A stretch of 64,000 bases of DNA from an uncultured Phascolarctobacterium sp. (GCA_900545535.1 UQZN01000014.1:1-64000), one strand, 5' to 3'. Positions 44,393-54,130 are shown, numbered from the stretch's first letter. Made by a program: numbers and translations. The notes: generated by a model not told the origin, from the sequence alone.

Positions 44393-45772
44393 TTATCTAC
44401 CTCTCTCAAGTTCGGTAACAAGCTCTTCGCCAACCTTAAAAATATCGCCGGCGCCAACAGTCATTATCAGATCGCCCGGTTCGGCAATTTTAAACAAATA
44501 TTCCTCCAGCTTCGGCAAAGTGGGAATAAAAGTCACCTGCTGCTGCGTCGCCTCAGTTACCGCTTCTGCCAGCGAAGCGCCGCTTACACCGTCGATAGGG
44601 AATTCGCCTGCGGAATAAATATCAGTCAAGATCAGCTGGTCGCAATCTGCAAAACACCGGCTGAATTCTTCAAACAACAATTTCGTGCGGGTATAACGAT
44701 GCGGCTGAAAAGCGCAGATCAACCGTTTTGGCTGCGTCTGACGCGCCGCTTTCAAGGTCACGCCGATCTCAGTCGGATGATGCGCATAATCGTCGACTAC
44801 CCAAATGCCATCAATGCGGCCTTTGGTCTCAAAACGTCTTCTGGCGCCGCTGAACTTTTTCAGGGCCGGCAAAATCTGCTGCAGCGGGATCTCCATGGCC
44901 TGAGCTGTCGCAATAGCCCCCAAAGAATTAAGGACATTATGCTGCCCCGGCACGATCAGCTCTACCGCACTGACAAACGCTCCATCTACATACAGATCAT
45001 AGCTGGTGCCGTTAACGCTGTAACGGATATTCCGGGCCTGATAACGCGCCTTTTCATCCTCCAGACCATAACTGATCACAGAAGTGGCCGTTTCTTCCGC
45101 CAGTTTCCGCAGCTTCGGGCTGTCCATACATAAAATCGCGGCGCCGCCCTCTTTGACATTCGCCAAAAACTGCGAGAATGCCAGATAAATATTTTCTTCA
45201 CTGCCATAATGATCCATATGGTCATTTTCAATATTTGTAACAACAGCATACTTCGGATGAAACTTCAAAAAAGAACCGTCGCTTTCATCAGCTTCTGCCA
45301 CCACATACGGCCCTGCTCCGTTACGGGCATTACCGCCCAGACTGCTGACTTCGCCGCCAATAATGATCGTCGGATCTATATCAGAAGCAGCAGCAATACA
45401 GGAAATCATGGCACTGGTAGTAGTTTTGCCGTGCGCGCCTGCTACAGCCACGCCGTCAGCATGATTGATTATCTCAGCCAGCACATCCGATCTGTGCAGG
45501 ATCGGCAAATTACGTTTTTTAGCCTCCACCAGTTCGGGATTATTTTGATGGATAGCGCTTGATATAACTACAGCGTCGACATCATCGACCTGACATTCGG
45601 CATGGCCCATATAAACCAAAGCGCCCTCTTGAGCAAGCTTTGCTCCCATATGGCCGGCATTAAGATCAGAACCTGATACCTGATACCCGCGTTTGAGCAA
45701 AACATGCGCAACAGCACTCATTCCGGCTCCTCCAATACCGATAAAATGAATGTTTTGCAGACCTTTAAGCAC
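44393..45772 (-). CDS. murC: UDP-N-acetylmuramate-L-alanine ligase
   Basis: Adds L-alanine to UDP-MurNAc. 459 residues. The N-terminal Rossmann site is HFIGIGGAGMSAVA, the P-loop GAHGKTTTSAM, with VVTNIENDHMDHYGS and the substrate loop DDYAHHPTEI. It is 17 nt after murG. Motifs are complete. Confidence 0.96.
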   Translation of the reverse strand: MLKGLQNIHFIGIGGAGMSAVAHVLLKRGYQVSGSDLNAGHMGAKLAQEGALVYMGHAECQVDDVDAVVISSAIHQNNPELVEAKKRNLPILHRSDVLAEIINHADGVAVAGAHGKTTTSAMISCIAAASDIDPTIIIGGEVSSLGGNARNGAGPYVVAEADESDGSFLKFHPKYAVVTNIENDHMDHYGSEENIYLAFSQFLANVKEGGAAILCMDSPKLRKLAEETATSVISYGLEDEKARYQARNIRYSVNGTSYDLYVDGAFVSAVELIVPGQHNVLNSLGAIATAQAMEIPLQQILPALKKFSGARRRFETKGRIDGIWVVDDYAHHPTEIGVTLKAARQTQPKRLICAFQPHRYTRTKLLFEEFSRCFADCDQLILTDIYSAGEFPIDGVSGASLAEAVTEATQQQVTFIPTLPKLEEYLFKIAEPGDLIMTVGAGDIFKVGEELVTELERGR

Positions 45773-45789
45773 TTAAAAGCCCTCCTCCG

Positions 45790-46893
45790 TCATTTTCTCA
45801 CCAAATTCAACGCCTGCTGCGCGATCTCTGCCGCCGCCTCAGGTTTTCCCAGGCTTTTCGCAGCCTTTTTCATAGCCTGCAGCTGGTTATCGTTGATCAG
45901 TAATTTTTCTATCTCTTCCAACAAATTTTCGCCTGTCAGTTCTTTATCCAGAATAACTCTGGCAGCACCTGCCGCTTCCACAGCTTTAGCGTTGAACTCC
46001 TGATGATTGGCCGTAGCGTAAGGGTACGGAACCAGCACCGCCGGAACGCCTTTGGCCGCCAGCTCGGCCAGACCTATAGCGCCGGCCCTGAATACAGCCA
46101 GATCTGCCGCTGCTAAAGCCACCGGCATATTGTGCAGATACGGCTTGATAATAATATTGGCTTCCAAAGGGCCGTCTTTCTTCATTTCACTCATATAATA
46201 CTCATAATTGGCTTCGCCGGTAGCATGCAGTACCTGCACCTCCGCCCGGCCTGAAAGCTCGCGCTCCACATACTGCATGGCATTATTGATGCTGCGGGCG
46301 CCGCGGCTGCCGCCTGATACAAGGATAGTTTTTTTATTTGGATCAAGACCAAATTCTGCAATTGCGTCTTTGCGTTTTTTCTGCATTATCTCACTGCGGA
46401 TAGGATTACCTGTAAAAATCTTCTTCGCTGAACCGCCGAAATATTTTTCAGCTTCGCTATAGCCTAAAAAAACCTTTTTTACATAACGCGCCAAAATTTT
46501 ATTAGTCACACCCGGCATCGCGTTCTGTTCCTGGATACAGGCAGGAATACCCTTCAGCGCTGCCAAAAACACGATCGGCCCGCAAACGTAACCGCCTGTG
46601 CCGATAACCAGATCCGGTTTCAGCTTACCAAGCAGACTGTACGCATCTTTCAAGCCACGCAGCAGCTTCATACATGAACGCAGCGTGTCCAAACTCAAGC
46701 TGCGCTTAAAACCTGCCACATCGATAAACTCCAATTCATAGCCATAACGCGGAATAATGTCTTTTTCCAGGCCCTGCCTTGTCCCGACAAAAATGATTTC
46801 TGCCTCAGGACGGATAGCCTTGATTTGATCGGCAATAGTCAGCGCCGGATAAATATGTCCGCCGGTACCGCCGCCAGAAAGTATAACTTTCAC
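45790..46893 (-). CDS. murG: lipid II synthase MurG
   Basis: A GT28 transferase that adds GlcNAc to lipid I on the inner membrane face. 367 residues. The glycine-rich motifs GGTGGHIYPAL and GTGGYVCGP are present, and the nucleotide-sugar motif reads FRAGAIGLAELAAKGVPAVLVPYP. It is 18 nt after murD with no ftsW between them, whereas murD-ftsW-murG is the common order. Confidence 0.96.
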   Translation of the reverse strand: MKVILSGGGTGGHIYPALTIADQIKAIRPEAEIIFVGTRQGLEKDIIPRYGYELEFIDVAGFKRSLSLDTLRSCMKLLRGLKDAYSLLGKLKPDLVIGTGGYVCGPIVFLAALKGIPACIQEQNAMPGVTNKILARYVKKVFLGYSEAEKYFGGSAKKIFTGNPIRSEIMQKKRKDAIAEFGLDPNKKTILVSGGSRGARSINNAMQYVERELSGRAEVQVLHATGEANYEYYMSEMKKDGPLEANIIIKPYLHNMPVALAAADLAVFRAGAIGLAELAAKGVPAVLVPYPYATANHQEFNAKAVEAAGAARVILDKELTGENLLEEIEKLLINDNQLQAMKKAAKSLGKPEAAAEIAQQALNLVRK

Positions 46894-46911
46894 GGTTTTT
46901 CCTCCTAGCCC

Positions 46912-48258
46912 TTACTTTGGCAATGCCGCAACCAGATTTTTAAAATAACGGCCGCGGGCAGGGAAATTTTCAAACATATCATACGAAGAACAGGCCGGCG
47001 ACAGCAGCACCACCTGCGGCGCTGCAGCCAGTTTATACGACAGCTCCACTGCCTCGTCCATCGTCGCTGCTTTTCTGATATCGCTGACACCGGCAGCAGC
47101 GGCAGCTTCATAAAAACGCTCTTTCGCCTCGCCCAGCAAGATCAGCACATCCGTTTTTTCCTGTACCAGCTTCATCATCGGCTCCAGCGGCGTCATTTTA
47201 TCATGGCCGCCCGCCAGCAGGATTATATGCCCATCAAAAGCTTCCAGCGCCTTGATCGTCGAATCAGGATTAGTTGCTTTAGAATCATTATAATACGGCA
47301 CTCCGTTCACCGTCATCACATATTCCAGACGATGCTCAACGCCTGTAAAATCAAGCAGTACCCTGCGCATATTTTCAATAGTGACCCCGGCAAAAAAGCA
47401 CGCCGCAATAGCCGCCAGCACATTTTCTTCATTATGCCCGCCAAATATCCGCAATTCTTTTTTATGACATACAGTATAAAGCTGACGGTCCCAGGCGATC
47501 GTAAAATTACCGCCGTTCAAATAGACGCCCTGATTAAGCTGTTCCCTGCGGCTGAACCAGCAGACCCTGGACGGCGCCAACGCGCCCCAGCTGCGCACGA
47601 TCGGATCATCATAATTCAGGATCACGATATCCTCCGGCCGCTGCTTTTTAAAAATATTGCATTTAGCCTCGCCATAAGCCGCCATCGTATGATGACGGTC
47701 CAAATGGTCAGGTGTAAGATTCAAAATCACCGCTACATCCGGGCGGAACTCACGCACGCCCTCCAGCTGAAAACTGGAAAGTTCAGCTGCAAGCCAGGCG
47801 TCAGGCCCTAAATTTTCGACTTCCTTGGATAATGCCTGCCCAATATTACCGCCGACAGCCGTTGGTACAGTTAAAGTCTGCAGCATTTCCCCAACTAAAG
47901 TCGTCGTTGTTGTTTTGCCATTGGTCCCGGTGATACCTATGATATGCCCGTCATAACTGCGATAAGCAGCCTCCACCTCACTAATGACCTCTATTCCCAG
48001 CTGACGGGCCCTGTCCGTCAACGGATTAGCCAGCGGGATTCCAGGCGATAAAACGATCTGCTCTACCTCTGCCAGCAAAGCCTCTCCGTTACCACAGAAC
48101 AATCCTCCGCCCTGCTGTTCCAGCAGTGCGCGCAGCCCGCTGTCTATCTCAGTTTCACGGTCGCTGTACAAAAGCACTCTGCAGCCTTGTTTTGCCAAAG
48201 CATCAGCAGCTCCGCAGCCGCTGATACCAGTTCCATATACTAAAACAGTCTTTGCCAT
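46912..48258 (-). CDS. murD: UDP-N-acetylmuramoylalanine-D-glutamate ligase
   Basis: Adds D-glutamate to UDP-MurNAc-L-Ala. 448 residues from the ATG at 48258, which has GGAGG about 9 nt upstream and overlaps the mraY stop by one base. The P-loop is ITGTNGKTTTTTLVG, with NLTPDHLDRHHTM and YNDSKATNPDSTIKALEAF. A longer upstream frame has no support. Confidence 0.96.
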   Translation of the reverse strand: MAKTVLVYGTGISGCGAADALAKQGCRVLLYSDRETEIDSGLRALLEQQGGGLFCGNGEALLAEVEQIVLSPGIPLANPLTDRARQLGIEVISEVEAAYRSYDGHIIGITGTNGKTTTTTLVGEMLQTLTVPTAVGGNIGQALSKEVENLGPDAWLAAELSSFQLEGVREFRPDVAVILNLTPDHLDRHHTMAAYGEAKCNIFKKQRPEDIVILNYDDPIVRSWGALAPSRVCWFSRREQLNQGVYLNGGNFTIAWDRQLYTVCHKKELRIFGGHNEENVLAAIAACFFAGVTIENMRRVLLDFTGVEHRLEYVMTVNGVPYYNDSKATNPDSTIKALEAFDGHIILLAGGHDKMTPLEPMMKLVQEKTDVLILLGEAKERFYEAAAAAGVSDIRKAATMDEAVELSYKLAAAPQVVLLSPACSSYDMFENFPARGRYFKNLVAALPK

Positions 48259-49238
48259 TAGCAGCCGCCTCCATTCCCCAGACACCACAGTCCGATACCG
48301 ATCAGGCACAGCAGCAAACTGCTGCCTGCAAAAACCTTCACGACCTTTGTTTCCTTCCAGCCGCCCAACTCAAAATGGTGATGGATAGGCGTCATACGGA
48401 AAATACGCTTGCCGCCGGTCTTTTTGAAATAACCGACCTGGATGATCACCGAAGCAGCTTCCATAACATAAACACCGCCCAGAATGATCAGCAGCAGTTC
48501 CGTCCGTGTCAGCAAAGCCAAAGCGGCAATGCCGCCGCCCAACGCCAACGACCCGGTATCGCCCATAAAAACCTTCGCCGGATAACGGTTGAACAATAAA
48601 AAGCCCAGACAGGCGCCAGTCAAACTCAAAGCAAATATACTGAGATCCATACTGCCAGCCTGATAAGCAATATAAGCATAAGCAAGCGTCACCGGCACTG
48701 TTACCGAAGCCGCCAGTCCGTCCAATCCATCAGTAAGATTAACGGCATTGGTAGTGGCTACTAAAAGTAAAAACGCCAGCACATAATATAAACTGCCCAA
48801 AGGAACCGACAGCGCCGTGCCCGGGATATTCAAGCCCAGATCGGCCTGCGGCTGTAATTCCAGATAATAAACATAAGCTCCGGCCAGCAGAAATTGTAAA
48901 AACAGCTTCTGTTTGGCGGTAAGCCCCAGGTTGCGTTTCATAACCACTTTGATATAGTCGTCGATAAAGCCGATCAGTGCGTGACCGAAAGTCAGCAGCA
49001 AAGCGATCAATACCGCCGGCGTCAGCCTGCACCAAACCAATACAGCGGCTAGTACCGCCGTCAGCATCATCAGGCCGCCCATTGTCGGCGTACCGCTCTT
49101 TTTCTGATGCGCCTGCGGTCCGCAGTCACGAATACTCTGACCAAACTTCAACTTATGCAGCAGCGGTATCAGCACCGGCCCGCTGGCCGCGCAGATCACA
49201 AAAGACGTCGCCAATGCTCCCCAAAGGCTGTAATCCAT
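48258..49238 (-). CDS. mraY: phospho-N-acetylmuramoyl-pentapeptide transferase
   Basis: Integral membrane enzyme that forms lipid I by joining the pentapeptide precursor to undecaprenyl phosphate. 326 residues, about ten helices. Signatures include KKSGTPTMGG, FIDDYIKVV, NAVNLTDGLDGLA and FMGDTGSLALGG, with the histidine-rich loop MTPIHHHFELGGWKE. It is 19 nt after murF. Confidence 0.97.
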   Translation of the reverse strand: MDYSLWGALATSFVICAASGPVLIPLLHKLKFGQSIRDCGPQAHQKKSGTPTMGGLMMLTAVLAAVLVWCRLTPAVLIALLLTFGHALIGFIDDYIKVVMKRNLGLTAKQKLFLQFLLAGAYVYYLELQPQADLGLNIPGTALSVPLGSLYYVLAFLLLVATTNAVNLTDGLDGLAASVTVPVTLAYAYIAYQAGSMDLSIFALSLTGACLGFLLFNRYPAKVFMGDTGSLALGGGIAALALLTRTELLLIILGGVYVMEAASVIIQVGYFKKTGGKRIFRMTPIHHHFELGGWKETKVVKVFAGSSLLLCLIGIGLWCLGNGGGC

Positions 49239-49257
49239 TTTCTATCAATCTCCAAAC

Positions 49258-50643
49258 TTATAGCTGTTTATTTTTAAACACTAACTCTAAAAGTGAATCT
49301 ACCTGCATCGAATGCGAACCCTTTAAAAGCACTATGTCATGTGGCTGCAGCAGGCTATCAAGCAGCCGGGCCGCTTCGTCACGTCCGGCGCACCAATAAG
49401 CCGTTCCGCCCAAAGCCTCCACCGCCGCCGTAATCGCCCTGGCTTCTTCACCATAAGCAATCACCACATCGGTCTTTTCCCGCACGGCAAACTGCCCCAC
49501 CCTGCGGTGTGAATCAGAAGAAATATCGCCCAGCTCCAGCATATCTGCCAAAACTGCGATCGTCCGCGCTCCAGGCGATGCCTTCTTTGCTTCATGCAAA
49601 GTTTTTAAAGCAGCTTCCATCGAAGCCGGGCTGGCGTTATATGCGTCATTGATCACCGTCAGCGTACCTGCGCGCACTATTTCCTGACGACTGCCTGTCA
49701 GTTTTGCTGTCCTTAAAGCTTTAGCGCTATCATTTAATTTTACACCAAAAACAGCACCTACTGCAATCGCGGCCAAAGCATTTTGTACATTATGCTCACC
49801 AATAAAGGGCATATCCACTTCCGTACGCTCGCCCGACCTGCTGTCAATACAGGTAAATACACTTCCCTGAGCCGTTGTTACCACATTATCGCCGCGAAAA
49901 GTAGCCTTACCAGCATAACCATAAGTCAAGACCTGCGCTTTAGTCTTATCGGCCATCGCCGCCACGTACTCATTATCGGCATTAAGCACCGCCACCTGCT
50001 GTGCCGTCAGCTCTTCAACGATCTCTCCTTTGGCTCTGGCAATATTTTCCATACTGCCCAGCAGCTCCATATGCGTTTCACCGACATTAGTCACCACGGC
50101 TACATCAGGCTCCGCGATCTCGCACAGCTCCCTGATCTGTCCCAGACCACGCATACCCATTTCCACAACAGCGATCTCTGTGTCAGGCTGAACGCTCAGC
50201 AGCGTCTTCGGCAAACCGATCTCGTTATTAAAATTGCCCTGAGTTTTTACTACTTTGAATTTAGTCGCCAGACAGGCGGCGATCATGTCTTTAGTAGAAG
50301 TTTTACCATTAGAACCGGTAACCGCCACCACTTTCAACTGCTTGTGCCGCAGCCTGTAGGCATGGGCTATCTGCTGATAAGCAAGCAGCGTATCCTCAAC
50401 AGTTATCACCACAGTCCCCGCCGGCAGCTCCGGTACAGGTTTAGATACCAGCACCGCCGCAACCCCGTGTTCCAAAGCCATTTGACAATAAGCATGCCCG
50501 TCAAAACGCTCGCCGCACAAAGCTACAAAAAGCTCGCCACTGCTCTCTACCCGTGAATCAGTAGTAATACCGCTGAAAACCAGCTCCCGCATATTTTCAC
50601 AACGGCCGCCTGTCGCCGCCATTATTTCCTGCAAGCTCAACAT
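49258..50643 (-). CDS. murF: UDP-MurNAc-tripeptide-D-Ala-D-Ala ligase
   Basis: Adds D-Ala-D-Ala to complete the pentapeptide. 461 residues. P-loop VTGSNGKTSTKDMI, NVGETHMELLGS, and the central INDAYNASPASMEAAL motif. I use the ATG at 50643 with an AAGG site that overlaps the end of murE; the longer frame begins inside murE. The gap to murE is 4 nt. Confidence 0.96.
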   Translation of the reverse strand: MLSLQEIMAATGGRCENMRELVFSGITTDSRVESSGELFVALCGERFDGHAYCQMALEHGVAAVLVSKPVPELPAGTVVITVEDTLLAYQQIAHAYRLRHKQLKVVAVTGSNGKTSTKDMIAACLATKFKVVKTQGNFNNEIGLPKTLLSVQPDTEIAVVEMGMRGLGQIRELCEIAEPDVAVVTNVGETHMELLGSMENIARAKGEIVEELTAQQVAVLNADNEYVAAMADKTKAQVLTYGYAGKATFRGDNVVTTAQGSVFTCIDSRSGERTEVDMPFIGEHNVQNALAAIAVGAVFGVKLNDSAKALRTAKLTGSRQEIVRAGTLTVINDAYNASPASMEAALKTLHEAKKASPGARTIAVLADMLELGDISSDSHRRVGQFAVREKTDVVIAYGEEARAITAAVEALGGTAYWCAGRDEAARLLDSLLQPHDIVLLKGSHSMQVDSLLELVFKNKQL

Positions 50644-50647
50644 ATGA

Positions 50648-52129
50648 TCACCTTTTCTTCCAGTATTCCTGTACCACTTCACGGTCATCAAAGTGGATAG
50701 TTTTATCTGCCAGAATCTGATAATTTTCATGTCCCTTACCGGCGATCATGATCACATCATTCGCTGCCGCCTTAGCCAGGGCATGGCAAATAGCCTCCCT
50801 GCGGTCAGCAATCAACTCAACGCTCTTACCGTCCGGTACCTCCTGCAGTGCCGCCGCGATCTCGGCAATGATAGCAGCCGGGTCCTCAGTACGGGGATTG
50901 TCAGAAGTGACTACGATCTTATCAGCCAGCTCCAAAGCGATCCTGCCCATGATCGGCCGCTTTTTATTATCACGGTCACCGCCGCAGCCAAACACTACCC
51001 ACAGTTTCCCTTCCGTGATACTGCGTGCAGTCTTCAGCACATTTTCCAACCCGTCAGGAGTATGGGCATAATCAACGATAACGGTATAAGGCTGCCCTGC
51101 TTCTACTAATTGGAAACGTCCCGGCACACCGTCAAAACCATTTAAAACCTCAACGATCGTTTTTTTATCGATCCGTTCAGCCAAAACAGCCGCTACCGCC
51201 GCCATGACATTATAAACATTGAACTCGCCTGTGATCTTCAGCAGCAGATCCAGCTCACCGGCCGGAGTATGCAGCTGTAAACGCATTTGTTTGGCTTCCA
51301 CTTTAAAAAACAACGGATAAATATCATTATCACGTCCTTCGCCATAAGTCAGCACCTTCGTTTTGGTACGGGCGCGCAAAATAGGCGAACTGGCATCATC
51401 CATGTTGAAAATTGCCGTTTTGTTTTCTTTTTCACCTTCGTGCAGATGCTCAAACAACAAGCCTTTAGCATCACGGTAATTTTCCAGAGTTTTATGAAAA
51501 TCCAAATGATCCTGCGTGATATTCGTCAAAACGGCAGTGTCATATTCACAGCCTGCCACACGCTTCAGCGCCAGCGCATGCGAAGAAACCTCCATCACCA
51601 CATATTCGCAGCCAGCCTGCTTCATTTGGTATAAAGCACGCTGCAGATCGACCACGTCGGGAGTGGTATTATGCGCCACGATCGCCTCATCCTCGATCAT
51701 GATATTGATAGTGCCAATAAGACCCACCTTAAAACCGGCACGCCGCAAAATAGCACGCACGATATTGGTAGTAGTAGTTTTGCCATTCGTCCCCGTCACA
51801 CCGATCATCCGCATCGTTTTACCTGGATAATCATAGAAAAAAGGAGCTGCCGCTTCCATACCTGTCCTGGTATCGGCCACCTGCAAAAGTGTCAGTCCTG
51901 CCGGACAGACCTCGGGTATATCCTCGACTAAAGCAGCAACAGCACCGGCCTCAGCAGCCTGCGCCAAATATTTATGTCCATCCACATGCGCGCCCTTCAG
52001 GCAGATAAACAGGCTTCCGGCCTGTACCTCACGCGAATCAGCAGTCACATCAGTAATGATCTTATCAACATTGCCAATAACCTGTACTTCCGGCAGTACA
52101 GCCACGATTTCCTGTAAAGTCTTTTGCAT
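50648..52129 (-). CDS. murE: UDP-MurNAc-tripeptide synthetase
   Basis: Adds the third stem-peptide residue. 493 residues. P-loop GVTGTNGKTTTTNI, the NITQDHLDFHKTLENY motif and a DNPRTEDP element. DNPR at this site is the signature of meso-diaminopimelate-adding MurE enzymes, so the wall is predicted to be mDAP-type; this rests on family knowledge. Start at the ATG at 52129 with GGAGG 8 nt upstream. A hairpin lies between it and ftsL. Confidence 0.95.
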   Translation of the reverse strand: MQKTLQEIVAVLPEVQVIGNVDKIITDVTADSREVQAGSLFICLKGAHVDGHKYLAQAAEAGAVAALVEDIPEVCPAGLTLLQVADTRTGMEAAAPFFYDYPGKTMRMIGVTGTNGKTTTTNIVRAILRRAGFKVGLIGTINIMIEDEAIVAHNTTPDVVDLQRALYQMKQAGCEYVVMEVSSHALALKRVAGCEYDTAVLTNITQDHLDFHKTLENYRDAKGLLFEHLHEGEKENKTAIFNMDDASSPILRARTKTKVLTYGEGRDNDIYPLFFKVEAKQMRLQLHTPAGELDLLLKITGEFNVYNVMAAVAAVLAERIDKKTIVEVLNGFDGVPGRFQLVEAGQPYTVIVDYAHTPDGLENVLKTARSITEGKLWVVFGCGGDRDNKKRPIMGRIALELADKIVVTSDNPRTEDPAAIIAEIAAALQEVPDGKSVELIADRREAICHALAKAAANDVIMIAGKGHENYQILADKTIHFDDREVVQEYWKKR

Positions 52130-52150
52130 ACGGCATACCTCCAAAAGTGA

Positions 52151-52175
52151 AAGGGCAGCCTATAACAGGCTGCCT
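52151..52175 (-). terminator. terminator-like hairpin between ftsL and murE
   Basis: An 8-bp stem (GGCAGCCT arms, 5-nt loop) followed on the minus strand by a T-rich stretch (CCTTTCACTTTT). It lies in the 99-bp gap where ftsI or spoVD would normally sit, so it could reduce read-through into murE. The T tract is interrupted, so it may be an attenuating site or a stabilised RNA end. Confidence 0.55.
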
Positions 52176-52228
52176 TCTAAAATCTTCATATATTATAGCA
52201 TATTTTTAGTAAGAAGGCGATGAAATGA

Positions 52229-52624
52229 TTATTTTGCATAAGCATAGCCGTCATAAGCAACTTTGCGGCTATCAGCCTTCACATAGATATTATTGCGGGC
52301 CACTGTCATCCCCAGTTGTTTTTCAGCGATACTGGTGATCCTTTCAGGACCTTTCAGCTGCTCGACTTCGATTTTCATTTCAGAATTTTTCAGCAGCAGC
52401 GTTGCTTCCTGCTGCTTCAAAGCAACAAGCGCATCGCCGGTACGGACCAGGCTTTCACTGCGCGCGACCGCAGTAAAATAAACCGCCATTACAAGCAATA
52501 CCAGCACGGCAGCACGGCGACGCACAAGTCTATAGTCAACCTTCCTGACTTTGCGGACCCGCTCGACGGGTCTTTCGTATTCAATTTCTTCCCATGCGTA
52601 ATTATCATACTTACGTGCTAACAT
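52229..52624 (-). CDS. ftsL: FtsL-like cell division protein
   Basis: A 131-residue bitopic protein: charged cytosolic tail (about 1-37), one membrane helix (about 38-55) and a leucine-zipper coiled coil (about 60-95), the layout of FtsL/septum-formation proteins. The end (PERITSIAEKQLGMTVA) is typical. It recruits FtsQ and the septal synthase complex. It is 15 nt after rsmH with GGAGGG before the ATG. No penicillin-binding protein gene follows it. Confidence 0.88.
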   Translation of the reverse strand: MLARKYDNYAWEEIEYERPVERVRKVRKVDYRLVRRRAAVLVLLVMAVYFTAVARSESLVRTGDALVALKQQEATLLLKNSEMKIEVEQLKGPERITSIAEKQLGMTVARNNIYVKADSRKVAYDGYAYAK

Positions 52625-52639
52625 GCTTTACCCTCCAAA

Positions 52640-53575
52640 TCAGCGTTTGATCGCATAACGTAACCGTGCGCTGCGCGAACGCGGATTCATCTCTATTTCC
52701 GCGTCGCTGGGAACAATGTTCCCCGCTTTCTTCACCAGCGGCTTTCTGCCGCAAACACAAACCGGAAGCTGCGGCGGGCAAATACAGCCCTTCGCCAGCT
52801 GAGCCAGTGTCTGTTTCACAATCCTGTCTTCTAAAGAATGAAAAGTGATCACGCCGATCCGTCCACCGCTTTTTAAGCGTTCGACCGCCTGCGTTACAAC
52901 CTTTTCCAAAATATTCAGTTCATCATTGACTTCGATACGGATCGCCTGAAACGTACGTTTTGCCGGATGCGGACCATCCTGCCGCGCTCCCCTGGGAATA
53001 GCCTTTTTGATCACATTCACCAGTTCAAAAGTCGTTTCAAGAGGTTTTTCAGCCCGTTCCTTAACGATAAACTGAGCAATTCTTTTACTCCAGCGTTCTT
53101 CACCATAACGGTAAATGATCTCCGCCAGTTCCTCTTCTTTATAATGATTTACTATATAATAAGCGTCTTTTTTGCTGTCCTTATCCATCCTCATATCAAG
53201 CGGGCCGTCATGCATATATGAAAACCCACGTTCCGGTGTGTCCAGCTGATAGGAAGAAACCCCCAGATCAAAAAAGATACCATCGATCTTATCGATACCG
53301 AGACCGTCTAAAACATCGCCGAAATCCTTAAAATTTGACTTGGCGATTTTTATTTTACAGGGCAGCCCCTGTAATCTGGCACTTGCAGCTGCAATAGCGT
53401 CATCGTCCTGATCGATCGCGACCAGCGTGCCCCGCTCACTGAGCTGCATGGCGAACCCTTTGGAATGTCCTGCACCACCCATGGTGCAGTCCACATAAAT
53501 TCCATCTTTATCAGTTATCAGCCAGTCGATACTCTCGTCCAGCAATACACTTTTATGTACAAAGTCCATTGTCAC
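52640..53575 (-). CDS. rsmH: 16S rRNA (cytosine(1402)-N4)-methyltransferase
   Basis: SAM-dependent methylation of 16S rRNA C1402. 311 residues. Visible signatures are HKSVLLDESIDWL, YVDCTMGGAGHSKG, FFDLGVSSYQLD, GFSYMHDGPLDMRMD and FHSLEDRIVKQ. The GTG at 53575 has AAGGA about 9 nt upstream; an ATG six bases later (53569) has no good site. It is 12 nt after mraZ. Confidence 0.96.
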   Translation of the reverse strand: MTMDFVHKSVLLDESIDWLITDKDGIYVDCTMGGAGHSKGFAMQLSERGTLVAIDQDDDAIAAASARLQGLPCKIKIAKSNFKDFGDVLDGLGIDKIDGIFFDLGVSSYQLDTPERGFSYMHDGPLDMRMDKDSKKDAYYIVNHYKEEELAEIIYRYGEERWSKRIAQFIVKERAEKPLETTFELVNVIKKAIPRGARQDGPHPAKRTFQAIRIEVNDELNILEKVVTQAVERLKSGGRIGVITFHSLEDRIVKQTLAQLAKGCICPPQLPVCVCGRKPLVKKAGNIVPSDAEIEMNPRSRSARLRYAIKR

Positions 53576-53587
53576 GGCCGCCTGTCC

Positions 53588-54025
53588 TTAGATTCCTAAA
53601 TCAAGATCTGCCAGCTGTTCGGCCAACTCGCCCACATCTTCGGCATTCTCTTCGTTATATGCGTTCCAGCGCTCGGTATCCCAAATCTCTGCCCGGTTGC
53701 CAACGCCGACAATAACAGCGTTTTTATCCAGCCCGGCAAACTCACGCAGATTGGCAGGCAAAAGCACCCTGCCCTGTTTATCGCACTCGCCTTCAGCAGC
53801 ACCGCCAAAAAAGAAACGGTTAAAATCACGGGCACCCTTACGAGTCATCGGCAAAGAATTAAGCTTTGCTTCCAAAAGACGCCACTGCTCAAGATCATAA
53901 ACAAACAAGCAGCCGTCCAGCCCTTTGGTTAAAACAAACTTTGTTCCCAAAGCTTCACGGAGCTTTACAGGCATGAAAAGGCGTCCTTTTGCATCAAGGC
54001 TATGTTGAAATTCTCCCATTAACAT
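53588..54025 (-). CDS. mraZ: transcriptional regulator MraZ
   Basis: A 145-residue protein with two AbrB/SpoVT-like half-domains (HSLDAKGRLFMPVKLRE and CDKQGRVLLPANLRE). MraZ binds the dcw promoter region as a repressor in E. coli and some Firmicutes. Start at the ATG at 54025 (GAGGG about 9 nt upstream). It heads the cluster. Confidence 0.95.
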   Translation of the reverse strand: MLMGEFQHSLDAKGRLFMPVKLREALGTKFVLTKGLDGCLFVYDLEQWRLLEAKLNSLPMTRKGARDFNRFFFGGAAEGECDKQGRVLLPANLREFAGLDKNAVIVGVGNRAEIWDTERWNAYNEENAEDVGELAEQLADLDLGI

Positions 54026-54065
54026 TTTTAGACACCCTCCCCTCCACTTTACTCCACTTTTCACC

Positions 54066-54094
54066 ATTATAACCTCATTTTTGTGAAATTACAA
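54066..54094 (-). promoter_or_regulatory. dcw promoter upstream of mraZ
   Basis: Minus strand TTGTAA (54089-54094), 17-bp spacer, TATAAT (54066-54071). The 5' leader to mraZ is about 35 nt and contains GTGGAG/GTGGAGGGGAGG repeats. MraZ family proteins often bind such G-rich repeats upstream of their own gene, so this leader is a possible self-regulatory site. Confidence 0.7.
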
Positions 54095-54130
54095 CATTTT
54101 TTTACTAATATATAAGAAATTATATAAAAA

